A stretch of 64,000 nt of DNA. Origin: Cricetomys ansorgei. Its lineage: Eukaryota > Chordata > Mammalia > Rodentia > Nesomyidae. Under the pieces are notes generated by a model. That model was not told the DNA's origin. It saw only the letters and a program-made list of their open reading frames with translations, and did no database searches. Positions 10,741 to 23,419 of this stretch are shown in pieces (position 1 is the first letter of the stretch; each line of letters opens with the position of its first letter). The stretch spans positions 31,076,501 through 31,140,500 of the forward strand of contig JAMJFZ010000239.1 of the NCBI GenBank assembly GCA_026225945.1, read 5' to 3'. The position numbers and the translations under genes were made by a program.

Positions 10741-13007
10741 CTGTCTTCCAATTGGTCTTGATTGGGTGCATCTGTCTCCTCACTTTGTTTTCCAAAAACA
10801 AAAGTCTGCCTTGAGACATTTGGTGTTAGTGTTTTCCCCCTCTTCTCACAATTACGGTTGAGTTTTTCTGCTGATGATTTGATTTAATAGCAGTTTTGAA
10901 TTTGCCGTCCTGTGGTTAGTAATAATGCAGGTCCATTTGTAAGGATCAGCATCTTTGAAGTCTGTTCAACCTTAGGAGTCATTAAACATGGCACGGAGCA
11001 GTAATGGAATGCTTCTTAGTTGTGCAAGGTCTGATAATGAGTATCTGTCATACTGGATCATGTGCTGAGCCAGCGAGGTTGAGAAGCATCTACCTCTAGT
11101 GAAACAACAGCTGTCTTGCTGGTGGTCTAAAACCAGCACACAGCTGGATTGTGTGTACAGATTTGGAAATGAAGCCTCTCCCCTGTTTAGTCTGTGTCCC
11201 CTTTTGGAGGAAAAATACCCTACAATCCCAACACTCCTTTATATATGTGAGAGCTTTTGAACGGATTATTAACTGTAGGGAGGGAAGTTGATGTTGCTAA
11301 CTCTTAGTTGCCTTGGAAGCTATGTAATGAACTGTGCCTGCCAGTAGACTGGATGGAACTGCAGCCTGCTTGTGTGTAGGAAGATACGGCTCCCACATTT
11401 CACTGCTTCACCCCTCTCCTTCTTAGTCTTCCTCCTCAAGACCAAAACCTGTACTTTCCTGTAGAAATGTTCTAAAAGACCTGTATTGTGTAAAATGATC
11501 ATGTATTACAAAGGTCTCATGAGGTCAGTTATACAATGAGAAAGAAGATCGTGTATTGGGAGTATTTTTGCATGTTTGGTTTGGTTTTCTTACAGATCCC
11601 TTCTGATTCTTTCAAATCTATTGCCAGGTAGTTGCTAGTGTTTTTAATCAGACTATTAATATGAAGTTGAAGAAGCTGTTACCAATTATTGACTGTCATC
11701 TGAAATTTAAATGCTTAATTTCAAGTTATAATTCTAGAATTTGTTGTTTACCTTACGAATTACAATAAATCACTGTTTAAACAAAAGACTTTGATTCATA
11801 TAGTTAAAGCACTAGACTAATATTTAGTTCTGCCAATAATCTACATAGAATAAATTAAAATAAACTGTGATGAAAAGAAACCCACTGCTCACTCATAAAT
11901 GTAGTCCTTAGAAATGTCAGAGTTATTCTCCAGTTCTATACACACAGCACAAGCTGCGTTCAGGCTCTGAGTTCGGTTTTCCTTGGTTATATAACAACAG
12001 ATGCAATTTTACTGCCAGAAGAACTTAAAGTTTTTAAGTTCTTTATACATTAGTTCTTGGCAATGATAACAGCTATCATTTTAAAAGTATCTTTACTTTA
12101 ACCAAAATGCAGTCTGCTACCCCTGCTGCTGGTCCACTGCTTAGACCTCTCTTAAAAGCCTGTGCTGAGGTAATACACTCCTATTTATGGGCACGTCAAA
12201 CATCCAGATCTGCGTACCCTGATTTTTACATATTAATGACTACAAGCAGATGGTTTTTAAACGCTGCTGCGGTTCTTCACTGGAATGAGCCGGTGCTGAT
12301 GGGAAGTGTGCTGTCCTTAGGTCGCAGCCCGCAACCACACAGCAAACAGGCTCTCTGGGAAGTAGCCTCCAGCCTGACACATGCATTCCCATGTCATGTC
12401 AAATGTATTTCTTTCTGGGTAATTTTTCTTTTTGGGCAATTTTCTCAGGTAGAAGAACATGCAGAATTTTGTTTCATACATGATTTAATTAGACTGTAGC
12501 TAGAAATTATAAGACCAGCTTGTTAGAGGTTATTTGCCCATCTGTTACTTTTATTTCTGGAATTTGAAAACAATAAATTCCTTTGCTTTGTTTCTAGGTC
12601 AGTAACTTTTCATGTTGAACAGTTTTCATTCTTACTGAATGCTGTGTAGACTTTTCTTGGGCTTACTTTGCCCATTGCCGTTTGATTTAAGCCTAACTAA
12701 GATACTGTATGTGCTAGCTATGTTGTATTGCCAAGTGAAAATACATGAGTCTATGGAAAAAGAAGTTGCTTTAACTTAATTTTATTTTCATTTTCCAGTC
12801 TTTAATTGAAATTTACAAATGATGAAAAGCCAATTTACTCAAACAATGTAGTTGTTAAGTTCACATCTTTCTGTTTAAACCTATAAAATAAATGACATTA
12901 TTATCCAGTGAATGTTCTTAACAAAACGGACTTTACGAAGCAGACTGTGATTGACACTCAGGCATTCCTAACCATTGTTATGTTCTCAGTAATTTCCACT
13001 GAAGAAT
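10741..13007. other. Stau2: Repeat-poor intronic sequence after the exon
   Basis: No SINE or LINE was recognised in about 2.3 kb. Polyadenylation-like hexamers occur near 11764 and 11850, but nothing links them to a transcript end. A 130-codon plus frame at 12107-12499 begins by an AG and has a GT after 12170, but shows no known domain. Confidence 0.5.
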
Positions 13008-13008
<1 letters not shown>

Positions 13009-13041
<33 letters not shown>

Positions 13042-13042
13042 T
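13009..13042. repeat. (GT)n microsatellite
   Basis: About 13 GT units plus an imperfect end, fused to the antisense SINE on its right. Confidence 0.95.
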
Positions 13043-13196
13043 AGTGCGCACACGCGAGCTTGTTTGTGCAGATGCCCTTGGAAGCCAAAGGCATCAGGTC
13101 CTCTGGAGCTGGATCACAGATGGGTGCTGGGACTGGACACAGGTCCTTTATAAGAGCAATCCGTGCTCCTAACTGCTGAGCCATCTTTCTATCCCC
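13043..13196 (-). mobile_element. B3/B2-type SINE, antisense
   Basis: Reads ctcctaactgctgagccat near its right end and ggagctggatcacagatggg in the middle, the reverse complement of the tRNA-derived head and body. The GT tract is its former CA-rich tail. Confidence 0.8.
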
Positions 13197-15560
13197 TAAA
13201 GATTTTTAGAAATAAATCTTTGAATTCTTTCATAAGTGAGTATTTTTTTCTCAGAAATTTTATTGAATGCATTTTTATTATCTTTTAATACCTGAGTGTT
13301 CTTACTGATTTATCAGTTTTAGAAAACACTTATGTTGATGGTTTGTGTATCCAGATATCTAACAACCAGTCTGCATCTGTAATCTTTGCACATTTAAAAA
13401 AAAAAAAAAGAAAGAAAAAAAAGTTAAGTCATAGTGCCCCAGAGTTTCTTGCAAACCTTGCTAGTCCTTAGTTGTATGTCACGCTGTTTCAAAATTATTC
13501 AGTGTTGCAAAGAAAATTATGGCGAAAATAGTCGGCATATTTTATGCACTTGATCCGGAGTAGAAGGTTTTGCACTGTTCTGTTTTTTACCTTTTCCTGC
13601 TTTCCTATACTGACATTACTGCTAAGCTGGAAGAATGGCTAGCTGCATGTTTAAAGGAGTCACTAGGAGAATTAAATTTGAAATGAAATGGATAAGTTTA
13701 GCAAATGACTTTATATATATATTTAATTTCAGTTTGTTCTTCTCTGTCATGTGATCACCAGTCACTGAACGGTGTTGTATCATTTCATTCCTCACACAAG
13801 TGATATAATGAAGCACTTAATTGGTATTAGTTTGTTTTCCAAAATGTGAGTTTTAGATGGTGAACGGTGATACCAGTTTCTAGCAAAAGGAGAATATCAT
13901 TTAAACAGGAAATGTTTTCAGATAAGACTCACACTTGATGTATTTCAGCTGCCTTGTCTTGAGAAGTGAGTTGGTTTGAGCTCACTATGATGGTTCAGGC
14001 TTTGTCGCAGGTCTAGGCTTTTTGGTGTTTACTGGTAACAGTGTGACATTAATGTAGATCACACTACGATGGGGCACAGATAAGTGGGAGAGGCGGGGCA
14101 CCCTCAGAACCTTCTTTTTCTCTTATATTCTCCACACCGGATACTTCATAATCCACATTTTTATCTACAGAGTGGCTATTTACAGCGGGGTATTTTTTTG
14201 TTGGTGGCAGTGTTGTTGTTTTTTTTTTTTTAAATGAGGTATGTGTTTTTAAATGGCCAATAAAAGTACAATTTTGCAAATAGGATTTGGAGAAAGAAGC
14301 CATTCATCTACACTCCACATAGACATATACCTTCCATTTTATGTTCTCCTTACAGCATAATCTTTACTGTTGCATCCAAGTGCAGATTTCATCTAAGTTG
14401 TCATGCAAATCACAGTCTAGAGTGGCCAGAAAGGCACCCTTGTGCTCTTGGTCTCCATTTAGCATACGCTGCTGTGGTTTGCAGTTACTCTTTGAAAGCA
14501 CCTCTTGAGTTTGACCTCAGCTGCTTTCCCAAGACTCCAAAAATTAGATATCTACTTGCACCTCCTGTAACGACCTTAAAACTCAGGCGCAGTCTTTGGA
14601 TGGGCAACTTCAGTTCATGCAGTTTGATTTATTGTGTCAGGTATCGTTAGACTTTACGTTGGCTAAACACCCAGAAGTTTGCAAACTATGCATATAACTA
14701 TTTGAGAAAAAGGAATTACAGATCACGTCCTCTACAGAATTTCCGATTACCTCATTTTACTGGAACATAAAAGACTGTAAAGAAAAAGCCCATTTTGAAG
14801 AAGGAAATCCTGGTGTGTAAGAAAACATATTTTGATGAGTAGCAGTTATACAGGTAAGAAAACAAGGCCTTGAGTGAAGCAGTCCGCAGTTCTGCACCAA
14901 AGTGTTCCAAGCTGATCCAATTCTGCAGAGCTGCGGTATGTCTGTTACACAGTATAGTTTGTGTAAACTTTGAGGGTAAAGTAGAATATGTGTTAACATT
15001 GAGAATAGGGTACGCTACATTTTCTCACATTAAAAAACACGAAGCACTTCATGTTTTAGAACTCCAAAGCCAAAGACACTCATCTTGAGCCTTTCTGCAC
15101 CAATACATACAGAGTGAGGCACATAAGACATTTCAAAGGACAGAGTAGCATGCAGGTGAGGTAGAGTCATCCCCATCTCAAGAATGTGGGTATCAAGGAA
15201 GACGATGTTGCTGTGTGTCCTCCATAAGCAGAGTGATCTGTGACCCGGTTTGTTTATCAGAAGGCATTTCAACGCAACATGATTTTGCTGTTTGGAATTA
15301 TTTGAAGGTCAATTATTTGCAAGGAAAACTTTGTATTTTAATGTGGATTATATTTCTTCTCTGATAGAAAGGTTGGCAGTAATGACTTTTTTACCCAGTG
15401 ACATAAAATTAACCATAGCACCCATTAGAGGTCTGACAGGCACACCATGATGAATGACCCCAGCGTTGCCCTTTTCCCAGCATTCCGTGCTGTCTAAAGA
15501 TGCCTAAGTCTTCATACGGATTGTTCTCTCCCCACCCAAGACAGCTCTTTAAATTTATTA
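13197..15560. other. Repeat-poor intronic sequence
   Basis: A/T-rich, with short A-runs near 13396-13425 and a T-run near 14219-14231. No SINE, LINE or exon was recognised over 2.3 kb. Short frames are scattered and unsupported. Confidence 0.5.
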
Positions 15561-15867
15561 CATTGGTTGGTCGTTTGGATGGTTGGTTGACGTTGGGCTT
15601 ATGTGTGTATGATTAGTTATGGTTGACTGGTTGGTTAGTTGATTGAGGGTGGGGTTTATGTGTGTACGATTATTTAGATTGGTTGGTTAGTTGGTTGAAG
15701 GTGGGTTCATGTGTGTATGATGATTAATTGGTTGATTGGCTGAGGGTGGGTTTGTGTGTGTGGGATTGGTTGCTTGGTTGGTTGGTTGGCTGAGGGTGGG
15801 TTTGTGTGTGTATTGTTGGTTGAATGGTTGGTCGATTGGCTGAAGGTAGGTTATGTGTGTATGATTG
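15561..15867. repeat. 50-bp tandem repeat built on ggtt units, about 6 copies
   Basis: Each unit has a ggttggttgattggctga-type half and a gggtgggtttgtgtgtgta half. The gggtgggtt landmark recurs at about 15592, 15649, 15701, 15747, 15797 and 15847, so spacing falls from 57 to about 50 bp. The last unit runs into an antisense SINE. Minus frames give an Asn-Pro-Pro-Ser-Asn-Gln repeat, an artefact of the tandem unit. Confidence 0.93.
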
Positions 15868-15978
15868 TGTGTGCACATGGAGGTCAGAAGAGTCAGTTCT
15901 ATCCATCATGTGAACCCCAAGGATTGGACTCAGGTCATCAGGCTTGGCTGCAGGTGCCTTTGCCATCTCGCCAGCCTC
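15868..15978 (-). mobile_element. B3/B4-type SINE, antisense
   Basis: Contains gcacatggaggtcagaagag, a gattggactcaggtcatc block and ccatctcgccagcc, the reverse complement of a B3/B4 element. Confidence 0.85.
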
Positions 15979-16211
15979 CACCAAAGAAAACACTCCAGAA
16001 TAATGAATGTAGACGGTTCCACAAACTCAAAAACCCCAAAACCACCACCTACTTTAACACTCAGGGGCATGTACCCATTAGGAGACACAGGATAAACAAG
16101 GAAAGGAAACTGGTCTTTATGGACCAGCACATAGTCTTCACTACGATATAGGTGTTATATGTATATTATGTCAGAAGTGCTTGGCACATGTGTGCTTGGA
16201 AATCCTTTGTT

Positions 16212-16322
16212 GTTCAGGGTCTTGTGTAGCCCAAGCTGCCCTTGAATTTACAATGCAGATTTCCTTGAACTCCTGATCCTCCTGTGTGCTGCGGTTATAG
16301 GCAGTGCCATCACTCTCGGCAA
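16212..16322 (-). mobile_element. B1-like SINE, antisense, old
   Basis: Has gtgtagcccaagctgccctt, a cctcctgtgtgctgcggtta block and gcagtgccatca in the order of a reversed B1/B4 element. Confidence 0.6.
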
Positions 16323-16702
16323 ATCTTTAAACCATGGTAGTTGTATGGTGTTTGAAGGCTTGTCCCTGGAGTAAGGCTAGTGTCCGTGGTGGTGGCCCAT
16401 GGTCTTACGGATACTAGTTTGTTTTAACCAGAGATCGATGTGTAGCTTTATTTCTGGCCTTAACTTTGCTGGTCTGAACCACCTAAAATTTTTGACTGTT
16501 TTGAGCTGAAGGGAATAATTTGGGTTTTATTTTAAAATAAAATTTTATATATAAATACTCATTTAAGGCTATTCGGGTTAAATACAATATCAGTTAAATA
16601 ATATATTACTTTCCTAATCGTGATTATGTTTTCAACTTTGGCATATTTTAGGTTCTAGAAAGTTCTGCCACCTCAATATGGTCACATCAACAAAAGATTT
16701 AG

Positions 16703-16812
16703 GAACGATGAGATGGCTCACTGGGTAAAGACACTTGCTGCCAGGACTGACAGGCCGAGTTCAGTCCTCAGGACCCACATGGCAGGAGGAGACAGCCTAA
16801 TGAAATAAATGT
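16703..16812 (+). mobile_element. B4/B2-type SINE, partial
   Basis: The gatgagatggctcactgggt head, a ttgctgccaggactgacagg segment and ggacccacatggcagg are followed by aaataaat. This is a tRNA-derived rodent SINE with a short body. Confidence 0.7.
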
Positions 16813-16878
16813 AATAGAAAATACTTAACTGTCAGAAATGGAAATTGGAAAAATGTAATTATGTTTAGTTTTTTAAAT

Positions 16879-16908
16879 GTGTGTGTGTGTATATGTATAT
16901 ATGTGTAT
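16879..16908. repeat. GT/TA alternating tract
   Basis: A short alternating purine-pyrimidine run of gtgtgt and tatatg units. Confidence 0.8.
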
Positions 16909-17309
16909 CCTGAACCAAGTTTATTAACTGGAGTATCTGGGAAACAAGAACTCCTCTGGAAAGTGATACTAGGTCCACAATTAGAACTCTCACTGGGGAA
17001 AGAGGTACTAGATAGTATGTGATAAACATGCCAGTTCTGTTAGCTTGTATGTGAAGAATCAGATGGATACAAGCTTAATCTGGCTCTAAAGTTTTGTCTC
17101 ACTGAACACTGGAATTGGTAGTGCAAAGGACAGGAAACAAACACAACGTTTAACCTTTCTGGGCAAAAAAAGCACTGAGCATAGACATGATGGCAATACA
17201 TAAGACCAGGAACCGCTGTCACAAAGTAGCCCTATCTCTAGGTGGGAACCAGCATTCAAACATTACACAGTTTGGTAAGAGTTGTTAAAAATCTTTAATA
17301 TGCTGCATG

Positions 17310-17745
17310 GTTTTTTTTTTTAATTTTTAATTTTTCTTCTCTCGTATAATATATCCTGATCCCCCTCCTCCTCTCCTTCTACTCATGCATACCAGCTCCC
17401 ATCTCCCTTCTCTCCCAGATCTACTTCTATACCCCCACCTTCCCCACTCCCACCCACTCCACCCCCCCACTTCTCAGAAAAGAGCAATCCTCCCAGGGTT
17501 ACTGCTCAAAAAGGGTATAACAAGATGGAACAAGGCCAGGCAGTAATCCTTATATCAAGGGTGGACTAGGCAACCCCGCAGGAGGAAAAGGGCCCCGAGG
17601 GCAGGTAAAAGGGTCAGAGACACCTTCAACACACATACTCTTAACTTGTAGGTGTTTTGCAAGAACACCAAGCCAGACAACCATAACATATTTAGGGGAC
17701 TCTGCAGATTTCGTGTCTGCCACTTCAGTCTCTGTGAACCCCTAA
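17310..17745. mobile_element. Rodent LINE-1 3'-end-type (Lx-like) fragment
   Basis: A T-run, a C/T-rich stretch (17340-17475), cagaaaagagcaatcctccc, gtataacaagatggaac and ccataacatatttagggga occur in the order I recall for a common rodent LINE-type repeat. The 64-codon minus frame at 17555-17749 lies in it. Confidence 0.65.
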
Positions 17746-18829
17746 GCACTGGGGCGTGAAGTTACGAAATCTCTGTCCCCACCTAATTAATATGTGTCAT
17801 CATAAATGTGACCTGGTAAGGTTCAAATTGAGATGTGAACTATGTCAAGAATTATGAATGGAAGTGAACAGTTAACTGAAAGAATATGGAAAAAAAATCA
17901 TAAAACAGCATTTGGGTTAAGATTTCAAGAGAACGTAGACACTTAAAATGTCTAAGAAGAAAAGCAACTATGGACAGAAGAGGCAAAGTACTGAAGGCAT
18001 AAAAGGGCCTTGTGTTTGAAAATCAGAGTGGGTGTGGCTGGTGAGGAAACTGAAATGATGTGTGTGTTTTATTGGGAGTTCACCACAGGCAGACCTTAGG
18101 AGTACAGACATGGTTGATTTGCAGAAAGATCATCCAATACACGTTGTAAGTGATGGCCAACAGCCAGAAAGACAAGTTAGAGGTTTTTTTGTATACGAAT
18201 CTAAGAGAAATAGCAAAGTGTGAATTATTACAGAGCCAGTGGACGTAAAAGAATGAGTTTATGATACAGTGGCCTCAGATACAACTGAGAACACTCAACA
18301 GTCTCTTGTGCTGACCTCTAAGCAAGTTGCATGTGCTGAAATGTATGTAGAGCCCATTTGATGGCGTTTACGAGTGTGCAGTGTGGTAGGCGAGGTTTTA
18401 CTTTCAGTGTGGGTAAGATGAATACGCTTGGAGGAAGTGGGAGTCTGACTTTTACACCAGTGGAATTTTTGTTGCCTGCGGGACATTCAGATGGTGCTAC
18501 TCAGTAGTGAGGCTGGAGAGGGCCATGGAAGATCGAACACACAGATCTGGGTTGTCACTGTAGAGATGGAAATGGATCTGCGAAGGCAAATAGAGTTGGC
18601 TGTGGAGAATGGCCGAGCCCTGGCAGATTGCTGATGAACACTAACATGCAAGAGATCCATTTAGTCACTGCTGGAACCAGTGTGTTTTGAGCCCCTACCA
18701 GCAGACCAGCCATCACAGCACGCGACACTGAATAGGAACACAGCAGTCAGAGCTCCCTGGTAACGAGCAGAGGGTAGAACACACGGAGAGGAAGGACATC
18801 ACAGCGGAGTGTATGCTAAAGTCAGCCTT
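17746..18829. other. Intronic sequence, unassigned
   Basis: No family recognised. Short frames on both strands have no recognisable protein features. Confidence 0.45.
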
Positions 18830-19649
18830 AAGCCGCCAAGGTGACAGTCACTTGGAAGTGCGACATGTCAATAACAACTAGATGCCAGTTACAGTAACTA
18901 TAGTTGCATCCTTTCAATGTTCTGATCAGCGCTATTGTGAAGAGTTCACATACACTACAATCTGCCCGCTTCAGTTGTACAGTCTGGTTCCTTTCTAAAA
19001 TGACTACAACCGTGTAACTGCTGCTCTCATTACCATGAAAAATGTGCTGGTGCCTCTTAGTGGCAGGTCCTCCTTGCCTCTCCAGCTGTATAGACAGGTG
19101 TGGGGTCCTTTGAGGCACCAAAGGTGCCTGCTTTTGCATAAATGGAATTACACAGGCCTGCAGCTTTGGCTTCATTTCCTACCCGGTGTAGTACTCTTGA
19201 GACTCATCCATGTCCTGTGAATTGGGGCTTTGTCCCTTTTCGCTGCTGAGTACTAGTCCATTGTGTGGCCATATGCCAAAAATTGTCTCTCAGTTTACAC
19301 ATTGGTAGTTGTTTGGGTTGTTAGGAGTTTGACACTATGAATGGTGAGATTTATGAACATTTGTATGTAAGAGTTTATACAGACACTTTGCATTTCCCTT
19401 GGGAAAAGGGATTGGATCAGATGGTAAGTGTGCACATACTTTAGATTAAGGACACTGGCTACTTCTCAGTGTTGTATCCCTGCACCCGTGTGGGGTTCCA
19501 GCCGCTGCTGTGGTTGGTCATCTAACCATAGCCGTTCTATTGAGGGTGTGCTGGTGCCCAGTGACATCCTAGCTTGTAGTTCACTGTCACTTAACTAGTT
19601 CTTTGGTTTAGAAACTAGTATTCTTGGACAGTTTCAAAGTGTTTACCAT

Positions 19650-19734
19650 GAGATGCAGTCATGCCCGCCATCACCCCTCGCTTCCTCCTACTAACTGCCC
19701 TGGGTCCCTACACACATCCTCCTACCAACTTCAT

Positions 19735-19778
<44 letters not shown>

Positions 19779-19870
19779 CCACTAAGTACAATTTAATTTA
19801 TGTGTGGATGTGGGCCATCCATGGAGCATGGGGAATGGCCCAGTGGCCACACCTACATGGTTCATTGGCT
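19650..19870. mobile_element. Lx-like rodent fragment nested in the old LINE-1
   Basis: The part at 19785-19866 (gtacaatttaatttatgtgt, ggccatccatggagcatggg) matches the rodent LINE-type repeat text also seen elsewhere. It sits between two parts of the antisense L1M, so it inserted later. Confidence 0.5.
19738..19773. repeat. (CT)n microsatellite
   Basis: About 17 CT units, giving the Leu-Ser run in the overlapping plus frame. Confidence 0.95.
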
Positions 19871-20141
19871 ATTTGTGAAGTACCCATGGTCACTGCTTCT
19901 AATCGTGCTATTCTTATTACTGAGTGGTCAGAGTCCTTTGGATTCTCAATGCAGTCGCATTGTATCGATATCATGCTAATCCGCCTAATATAAATGTGCC
20001 TGCATCTGGCCTGTCTTTTCATTAATGTGATCTTTTGAAATAGTTTTCTGTTTTGATAAAGTCTTTCAATTCCACCACATGCACACACACCCCCACCAAC
20101 TATGGATTTTGTCTTTTTGATTTCATCTAAGAAATCCTTGG

Positions 20142-20250
20142 CCTGCCTGCCTGCCTTCCTTCCTGCCTGCCTTTTTTCCTTCCTTCCTTCCTTCCTTCCT
20201 TCCTTCCTTCCTTCCTTCCTTCCTTCCTTCCTTCCTCCCTTCTTTCCTTT
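20142..20250. repeat. (CCTT)n / (CCTG)n tetranucleotide tract
   Basis: CCTG units lead into about 20 CCTT units, a long pure pyrimidine strand. Such tracts can form triplex DNA. Confidence 0.95.
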
Positions 20251-20330
20251 TTAAAATATATCTTAAAGAGTGTGTGTGTGTGTGTTTTCAACTAGCATAC
20301 AAGGTAGTACATAGCGTCAGGATGTTCTCT

Positions 20331-21329
20331 AAAATATGTGTCAGTAGTTTTTCCTTCCCTATCTTACCTGTTCCTGATTTTCTTTGAATTTGAAAAATGA
20401 ACTCTGTGTCATCTTTAGTAGATGAGTCTTTGCTTTTTGATCTAGTAACCGTGTTAAGCTTCTTGTACTAAATTCTAAACTGTCTTCCCCATGCTGATGC
20501 CCTGGGTGACATCCCACCCAGTTCTTTCTTTAGGATCTGTGGCTTTTCCTCATGTGCTGAATGGTACAGCTGTAAGCCAGTAGTTTGGGCTGTTTGTGTC
20601 CAGACTTGGGGGCCCACTCTGTCTTGCTTCTCCTGGCATTTAGGATTTACTCTCTAAATTTCAAGTTAATCTAGTCTCGGGACCACTAATACTTCAGGCT
20701 AGTAAGCCCTCACTTGGGTTTCTGTCCCGTGAGCTGTGCAGACTGGAGACTCACAAGTCTCAGCCAGCATGCATTACCTCCTGTGTACTTGCACGTCACG
20801 CCCTCCAGGGCGCCTTTGAGCACTGAGCTGAGCCGTCAGCTGGGATTAAGGTAGTTCATGTTCTGATTAGAGGCTGCGTCGCTGGTACAGTTCTGCCAGC
20901 CCTGAACTCTTTTTTTTTTTTCCTTCCTCTTCCAGCTGCTAAGACTTCAGTTTTACATCCTTAGACTATGAGAAAAAGACTCCTTGGCCACCATAAAGTT
21001 ATACTTCCTCCTACACAAGAATTTCAGTCTTTCGTGATCAAACCCTGACTTGGTTACTCCTGACTTTGATCATATTCTAGCCTTTCCGTATTTTTAAAAT
21101 CTAGGACTTACATCGATACCTGCAAGAGACTTAATGAATTCATTTTTACATTACCAAAAGTTAGAATTCTGCCTATATATATATATATTTTTAATTCCAC
21201 TGAATTGACTCTTTAATTACTAACTTGTGATTTTGGCATTTACCAAAGAAAATAATGCAGAATATGGAAAAAAACATATATATACAAAGATGTTCAGTAT
21301 CTAATCTGTTAAGACAATATCTTTAAAAA
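20331..21329. other. Intronic sequence, unassigned
   Basis: Contains a T-run at 20910-20921 and a (TA)n tract at about 21175-21189. No repeat family or exon was recognised with confidence. Confidence 0.45.
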
Positions 21330-21700
21330 CAAAAGAAATTTATTCTCTCCAAGATTTGGAGACCTGACTTCAGGTCTTGGTGTTGGCAGGAATGACTGTT
21401 TCTAGAGGTTCTCAGGAATAATCTATTCTAGATCTCTTCCCTGGCTTCTGTGACTGCGGGTCACAAGCTCCTGGCTGTATAAGTTCGCCATTTCTGTGTC
21501 TGCCTTCGTACTGCCTTCTCTGTGCTGTCCTCTTTGTTTTTTGAAGGTCGACCTCAAACCCAAGATGATGTCATCTTGAAATAATTAACTTAATAACATT
21601 TGGCAGAGACCCTGTTTTCCAGTAAGATAACATTCAGAAGCGTGAGGACTAAGTACCTGGTTATTTTCGGGGAGCCTCTGTTCATCGAGCTGCGTGAGTA
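21330..21700 (-). mobile_element. Possible MaLR/MLT1-like LTR relic, antisense
   Basis: A phrase order of gatgatgtcatcttgaaata, attaacttaataacattt, cagagaccctgttttcc and gataacattcagaag resembles a mammal-wide antisense MLT1-like LTR as I recall it. The match is loose and the family is uncertain. Confidence 0.4.
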
Positions 21701-22819
21701 TCTCTTGTGTTCTGAAATGTGAATATTTATTACTTTGATCACATTTGGGGGATTCTAGCTGTATTTTCTTAAAATACTTTTTCCACCCACCTTTTTCCAT
21801 CTCTGCTCTCTTTGGGGACTTTATTTGCTCTCTCTGGGGTTCCCGAGATTCCCCCACCCCTGCTCTGGACCAGAGATTATATCGGTTCTGGTAATAAAGA
21901 AGTGTGCTGCTTCTCGTTTGTCTTCTGGGGTTTTCTGTTGTTTGTTTGTTTTGTTGTACACTTGGACTGTGCACTCTTCTGGAATTTCCACACACTTCGT
22001 TTTTTGTAGTTTCTGCTCTGAAGAGACTTTCCACCCAGTCATTCTTGACAGGAGAATTTTTCTTCATACTCTTGTTTGCGGTCATGATGAGTACATATGA
22101 GCACATCTCAGCTCCTGAGTTTAGCCTCTAGTATCTTGAGTATGAGTCACCTTTCCCTATTTTTTCTGGAACTAATTCCAAGTTGCATCCTTGCTGTTAG
22201 GAATGGTGTATTTTAGAGACTGGCTTACATTATTCTGAATAGTTGTGTGTTGTTTTCTGAGGCACAGTTCTGGCTGGAGTCACACCCCAAACCTTGTATT
22301 TCCTTTCTGACTTTGTCTTCTGAGTCAGTAGTCTCTCCTGGTTCTACATCAACTTTCTGTATGAAATGCTGCAAAGAAAAGCCTGCTGGTATTGGCATTT
22401 GGTGATTGCTGCAGGATAGCATGAGTGTAGATATTTTGTAATAAGTAAAAATGTGCTGGTATTTTTTCTCTGTACAGTAGAGATATATCAGTGGGTTTGG
22501 AGATAAGTTATATAATCATCATATAATTTTCAATAAGTGCCAAGGAATTAATGATGACACAGTTATATTAACTAACCTATATGTCTGCTTTCTCGCTGAC
22601 ACCCTTTTTAAGGCTTGGGACCACTGTGTGACCCCATAATGCATTTACTTATAAACTTGCTCCCCTAATCAAGTAACTGTTCTCATGTCTTTCATAATCT
22701 TGATACTTTTTGAGGAATACGATCAGTTATTTTGTAAAAAATATTCTTGAATGGTTTGCTTTGTATGATTTTTCATGATTTTGAAAAATAATTTGAAGCT
22801 CTATGGGGAGTTTTGCTCA
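21701..22819. other. Intronic sequence with a long minus frame
   Basis: A 173-codon minus frame (21585-22106) crosses this block. It has no recognisable domain, no splice or promoter support, and its 3' end lies in the LTR-like relic. No gene is called. Confidence 0.45.
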
Positions 22820-22945
22820 TTTTTTTGAGACAGGGTCTCACGTAGCCCAGGCTGGCCTTTTGCCGTATAACCGAGGATAACCTTAACACCTTGATTCCCT
22901 TGCCTCTCCCTCCCAAGTGCTGGCTTATAGCCATGTGCCACATGT
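22820..22945 (-). mobile_element. B1-like SINE, antisense
   Basis: Begins ttttttgagacagggtctca, then gtagcccaggctggcctttt, and ends tcccaagtgctggcttatag and catgtgccac, a reversed B1 with a diverged middle. Confidence 0.85.
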
Positions 22946-23419
22946 ACTGCTGAGGCTGTACATTTTTTATGAGACTCTCTGAGAAATGATGTACCTGTCT
23001 CCATGCTGGAATGCAGCTGAGCTCACACTTGTCTGCCGTATCCCCTAGGCGCACACCGCAAACAGCAGACTGCATTTTACTTTTGCTTCGCGTACCTGAC
23101 GGTTTAGAAGATTCACCCGGAAGAGCAAAGCCTGTTGTGGTCACCAGCACTTTTACTCTGCTGTTTGTTCTTCCTGGTGGGATTCCAAGATCGCTGCTCT
23201 GTCGTTTCTTCTCGCTTCAAAGTAGCTATACCAACCAGAAGCGTTGTTCCCTTTTGCTGGAGAACGTTTTGGGTTCCCCCTCATCCCTCAAGGAGACTTT
23301 CACTGTTGGAAACCGTGCCCCCTGGGCCTTCATGGTTTCTGTTCAGAAGTGGCTTCACTTACGTAGGTCCGGAGTTGCTTCTCGCTGCTTCAAGAGCTTT
23401 CCTCCTGAATTTTCAGAAA
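22946..23419. other. Intronic sequence with overlapping plus frames
   Basis: Two plus frames of 137 and 103 codons overlap here (23011-23446). Neither has recognisable domains. The neighbouring sequence looks like decayed LINE-1, so chance openness is the likely reason. Confidence 0.4.

Larger units (their letters stand above)
18830..20330 (-). mobile_element. Ancient LINE-1 (L1M-type), antisense, interrupted
   Basis: The stretch at 18860-19480 follows the antisense of a mammal-wide LINE-1 3' end, including gactcatccatgtcctg and tttgggttgttaggag, and the phrase order continues at 20040-20140 with tctaagaaatccttgg. It is split by a younger rodent fragment and by microsatellites. No open frame of LINE protein remains. 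Confidence 0.7.

Noticed and set aside
20718..20735. tcccgtgagctg word resembling the minisatellite unit
   Set aside because: A single copy with no tandem neighbours, most likely a coincidence.
21585..22106. 173-codon minus frame
   Set aside because: No recognised domain, and part of it lies in an LTR-like relic. It remains unsupported without conservation data.
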